Positions 17,101 to 19,646 of a stretch of 19,646 nucleotides of DNA are shown in pieces. Source of the DNA: Bacteroidota bacterium (GTDB taxonomy: Bacteria > Bacteroidota > Bacteroidia > UKL13-3); contig CANHJJ010000009.1 of the NCBI GenBank assembly GCA_947460565.1, positions 1 through 19,646 of the forward strand. The letters run 5' to 3'. Position numbers and translations under genes: made by a program. Every line of letters begins with the position of its first letter. Position 1 is the stretch's first letter. The notes beneath the pieces are model-generated. The model was not told the DNA's origin. It saw only the letters and a program-made list of their open reading frames with translations, and did no database searches.

Positions 17101-19646
17101 ATCCATTTGCATAAGGGAAATTAGAAATACTGGTACTGATTGTATCATATGATTTATACATAGGATTGCGTCCGTTATTCCCTGCAAAGTCGTTGCTTGA
17201 AACTCTTACTCTTATTAAAGTTCCTGGCACCTGATTTGGTATAATATAAATTCTTTGATTACCGTTAAAAATGGTTGATTGCACCGATTGCTCTGTTCCA
17301 TTATTTATGATGTAATACAATGTATCATTTAATAAGAATCTATCATTTATCTGATAGTTCAAAACAATACCTGAAGCATAACAAGCAGTCGGGTCAGAAT
17401 AATTAAATATACGTGGTTGCACGCTATCAATAGCACTGCCAGAAAACTCATGAGCACCAATAGTAGGATTAAACACATTTCTGCTGTTTCCAAAAGCATC
17501 CGTAAAGATATTAGACACTGGAATTCCAGCTCTAAAGAGTGGCGAAACCACACCTGGTATAAATAGATTGGTATCATTGGTAAAAGGTGCTACAAAGTTA
17601 ATTGATGCAGTATCACCCAATGTAAAACCTAATATTCTATCCCAAGTATTATACAAGATTGGAGCAGTAGGAGTTGTTTGAACAGACGAAGCAAAATGAG
17701 CAACTGTAGCACCAGCAGTAGGACTTGATGCGTAATAGTTATTGTAATCGATATTTGAAAAAGGTGCAATTGTACTACCATTATTAAATGGATTTACAGT
17801 TCCACCAACAGCAACTCCAAACACATCATTACCTGTACCGCTGGCAACACCTAATTTATTTTGGAAAATATTATTCCTAGCTGAAACACCACCCCTAATA
17901 TTTTGTGATATACCTAAGGCAGCGCTAAGCACATTGGTTCCAGAAAGTGTATTTGATTGTCCTAAGCTAACCGAGTTATAATTTAATGATACGCCTAATT
18001 GTGTGTTTCCACTATTTCTCATCACTACAGAAGGGGCATCAATTAAAATACCAAATACGTTATTTGTAAAAGTTGAGGCAGTTGCCGAAACCAATGCTGT
18101 CCCTTGTGCCCTTATTCCGCTAATTCTATTGTTATTAATAGCAATGTTAGCACCTAAATTGGTACTATCTGTAATACCTGTACCACCATAATTTAACACG
18201 ATACCCATAGCCCCAGAGGGGGCTACATTTGAAGCGATTCGGTATATTTCATTTTTCTCAATAGTAATATTGTTGCCTATTGATGTATTTGCAGCTGAAG
18301 TACCATTAACTGGCCAAACTGTTACTTCTATACCTCGGTTATTTCCAAAGCTTGGGATATTGTTTTTAATGATATTACTAGTTACTATTAAATTGCTTTG
18401 GCCATTCACTGAAATACCAGCAGCATTTGCCAAACCACCCCAATAATTTGTGTTAGAAGAACTTGAAGGAGCAATATCCCCACCAATTACATTATTGCTA
18501 ATCACGTTGCCATTATCTACTTCAGATTTTAGCGTACGTCCACGCATATATATACCATATTGCACGCCTCCAATAAAGTTATTATCAAAGGTATTGTAAC
18601 TGTTTCTACCATATCTTGCATTAAGATTAGCAGAAGTAGTTCCTGATGTAACAATATTTACACCACCCATATAAATGCCCGCAAAGGTACTATCATTCAA
18701 TGTTGAACTTACACCAATAATATTACAATTTCTAATTGATGAATTACTGTTAGAACTATCACTTGTTGCAATCGGTGCGTTACCACCAATTAAATCCACC
18801 ACTCTATTTGAGAAACCAGACATTTGTTGCGGCATTAGAAGTGTGAGCCCTCTAGATCCTGTTCCATTATCACCATTAATTTCAAAATACGAAGCACCAC
18901 TTAATCTTATTAAAGAAGCATTGGTTATGCCTCTTGCAATTTTATTTGAAGCCACTCTAATGGTATCAAATCTGTTTGGAATTACAGACAAAACAACAGG
19001 TCTGTTTGGATTAGCTCTTGGATAATCCAAAACAGTTATAGGAGCTAAAAACGTATCTGTCTCTCCAACATATCCATTAGACAATAATAATTTAACTGGA
19101 AGAATACCCCCAAATGCACCTTCCACACCATTGGCATTAAGGTAATTTATTGCACTTCTAACTGTAGCAAACGAACCTGTTTGAGGCGAAGTAATTGTAG
19201 GAGGATTATCTGTAGCTCCATTAATTAAATAGGTTCCACCTCCAAAAAATGGCACAAAACTTCTATCAAACTCAACAGCCCCAACACATCTGCCTGTAAC
19301 ACCCGAATTAACATTAAATCCCGGACACCCCTGACGAGCATTGCCATATATATCTTTACATACGGTAGGCAAAGTATTTGCAGTACCGTATACTAAGCTT
19401 GCAGTTGCTGTATTAATATTAGGCAAGGTATCATTTGGAAAGCTAACAGGGTAACTAAATGAACCTATATCATTGGTGATATTTGCAGTTGCAGGACTTG
19501 TTGTACTATTAAATCTTCTTACATCAAAAATATTTGTTCCAAGCTGGGTGTTGTTATTGAATGAAATCAAAGTACCTGCGCCAATTCCAGAAACAAAATA
19601 GTTGTTTTTATTTGATGCATCTGAAGCTAAAATTGTATTTGCCGCA
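14138..19646 (-). CDS. Giant T9SS-secreted protein: beta-helix modules, jelly-roll, PKD repeats, type A sorting domain; 5' partial
   Basis: The frame is open to the window edge, so at least 1835 residues are present and the N-terminus is missing. The TTG at 19570 is only an internal codon. From the N-terminal side, the tail of one beta-helix module ends near GNARQ...GAVEF (about 19260-19350). A complete second module follows, rich in NNxI/NNxF turns and ending GNSRN...IGAHEF (about 17440-19250). Next is an MAM/choice-of-anchor-J-like jelly roll (about 16640-17125, GFEGGNVPYWQV to DSIQVFDD), then Ig-like segments (about 15990-16640). About six PKD-type repeats (about 14430-15980) carry motifs such as WSFGDNSS, FWDFGNGD and WNLGDNTT. 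The last 87 or so residues (NTYPNPFSETTNL to YRTVVKQK) are a type A T9SS C-terminal sorting domain. The protein should be exported by T9SS and attached or released at the cell surface. An adhesin or polysaccharide-binding role is inferred, and no catalytic motif was recognised. Confidence 0.88.
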   Translation of the reverse strand, partial: AANTILASDASNKNNYFVSGIGAGTLISFNNNTQLGTNIFDVRRFNSTTSPATANITNDIGSFSYPVSFPNDTLPNINTATASLVYGTANTLPTVCKDIYGNARQGCPGFNVNSGVTGRCVGAVEFDRSFVPFFGGGTYLINGATDNPPTITSPQTGSFATVRSAINYLNANGVEGAFGGILPVKLLLSNGYVGETDTFLAPITVLDYPRANPNRPVVLSVIPNRFDTIRVASNKIARGITNASLIRLSGASYFEINGDNGTGSRGLTLLMPQQMSGFSNRVVDLIGGNAPIATSDSSNSNSSIRNCNIIGVSSTLNDSTFAGIYMGGVNIVTSGTTSANLNARYGRNSYNTFDNNFIGGVQYGIYMRGRTLKSEVDNGNVISNNVIGGDIAPSSSSNTNYWGGLANAAGISVNGQSNLIVTSNIIKNNIPSFGNNRGIEVTVWPVNGTSAANTSIGNNITIEKNEIYRIASNVAPSGAMGIVLNYGGTGITDSTNLGANIAINNNRISGIRAQGTALVSATASTFTNNVFGILIDAPSVVMRNSGNTQLGVSLNYNSVSLGQSNTLSGTNVLSAALGISQNIRGGVSARNNIFQNKLGVASGTGNDVFGVAVGGTVNPFNNGSTIAPFSNIDYNNYYASSPTAGATVAHFASSVQTTPTAPILYNTWDRILGFTLGDTASINFVAPFTNDTNLFIPGVVSPLFRAGIPVSNIFTDAFGNSRNVFNPTIGAHEFSGSAIDSVQPRIFNYSDPTACYASGIVLNYQINDRFLLNDTLYYIINNGTEQSVQSTIFNGNQRIYIIPNQVPGTLIRVRVSSNDFAGNNGRNPMYKSYDTISTSISNFPYANGFEGGNVPYWQVLNLSGNATWLLGQTGSAINPSAPPYSGLKTANFNSSTFTANSSARLLSPCFDFTNMQNPTLRFAFWQSNDVNTKLDNLDIKVGIGNYYGSVANFIRVNQSLSFGRYTVFEVCLANFAGLQGIRIAFDGVAAGAGQNMLIDSIQVFDDFQSQAISPKLLNACFRDSASFTLSGSDPRFVYSSYDIVKMGNSMIDYNGTGASLTYKLPPNRSADTVKVVINAVNPLSGCSNYLPDTVSIAIGRFYNGPYVSPRVTAFTGAFNDGTSFFPDGARVGDTLTYEIKAPSFLTNADYGTLWEVANYSLKTSTGTSAQNFTLLPGNASTLPALRFIAQASELNSTFNLNLSIRLNTTGCDSTYSRVLSVISTPVPQLISSVDTVCALTNLLFTGNSLSAPGDGPYNYIWSFGDNSSAGTQIVQKAYLAGGIYTVRLTVGNRLGITGSATKQIFVRTSPTVNFTYDLPCTGDALKPTSFKSNAQPLGSTYLWSFPGSSQTTANANFYFGQSDTTYSVKLKIKNTEGCEQEQTQNQIYVFARPKARFTTSNVCLGVKLPLSDSSTIGSGSVGRFWDFGNGDISLGATPTYKYPASGTYLVTLIARSNYGCADTLRRTATIFDKPVANFKYTTACASGPGTSKSQPVDFTNTSSFSGGFNNVNYSWNLGDNTTYDGVTPNKTYSSIADVDNPFYVKLVATEINNGCKDSITLPVIVSYKPVAQFSASRTTVCNNSAVVFNNSSRMPDNSALENKWTFSGLNGSTEQSPTFVFNGVNTYNVQLIVKSVSSTCSDTAYLPINVVPAPSVKIKIDSIGFGQRRFKMVPTNVADSISPTNYTWTINDLPRTTFNVANPSFYFDKGKQWYTITLRVDDGRSGCSITAVDSFQNDNVGINDLLANKFSVNTYPNPFSETTNLDFTLDESRNVNVTILDMLGRNVSQHAFGKLAAGKHSFRLEENEFSSTSSTYLIKIEFDDTTIYRTVVKQK

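Noticed and set aside
14138..19570. Complete 1810-residue protein starting at 19570.
   Set aside because: The codon there is TTG within a continuous open frame reaching the edge (encoding ...NYFVSGIGAGTL), and no signal peptide follows. The gene continues beyond the window.

Overview
The window is low-GC DNA that reads as a chromosome segment of a Bacteroidota (Bacteroidetes) bacterium. The evidence is a T9SS type A C-terminal sorting domain on a giant secreted protein, a TonB-dependent receptor with an N-terminal CarboxypepD_reg-like domain, a PorV/PorQ-type outer-membrane protein, an SDR-type L-threonine 3-dehydrogenase, a TPR sensor kinase, and several matches to the phylum's -7 promoter element TAnnTTTG. 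No rRNA, tRNA, CRISPR array, insertion sequence or phage gene was seen.

Layout. Positions 1-2027 (+) hold the 3' part of a PorV/PorQ-family barrel gene directly abutting a lipoprotein beta-propeller gene. Positions 2145-3446 (+) hold an orphan six-TM sensor histidine kinase, which converges on a SprT-like metallopeptidase gene (3456-4109, -). A divergent intergenic region carrying a 23-bp palindrome separates SprT from a TonB-dependent receptor (4286-7147, +). On the minus strand follow a XerD tyrosine recombinase (7394-8296) and an SDR threonine dehydrogenase (8344-9276), with a 16-bp perfect palindrome between them. Positions 9377-9749 hold an eroded gene remnant with two frameshifts and a stop. 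Next is a two-gene two-component operon on the minus strand: an OmpR-type response regulator (11775-12491), then a TPR-containing sensor kinase (9750-11774). A LutB-like iron-sulfur protein (12620-13999, -) follows. The rest of the window (14138 to the edge, -) is one very large secreted protein: beta-helix modules, a jelly-roll domain, about six PKD repeats and a T9SS sorting domain. Its N-terminus lies outside the window.

How they work together. The clear functional units are the PorV-like/lipoprotein pair (cell envelope), the regulator/kinase pair (signalling) and possibly tdh-xerD (close spacing only). The giant protein would be exported by a T9SS encoded elsewhere. Nothing here forms an obviously new multi-gene system. 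The items most worth checking are non-coding or degenerate: the 23-bp palindrome over the receptor promoter, the pseudogene after the TPR kinase, the inverted repeats around the regulator promoter, and the modular duplication in the giant protein.
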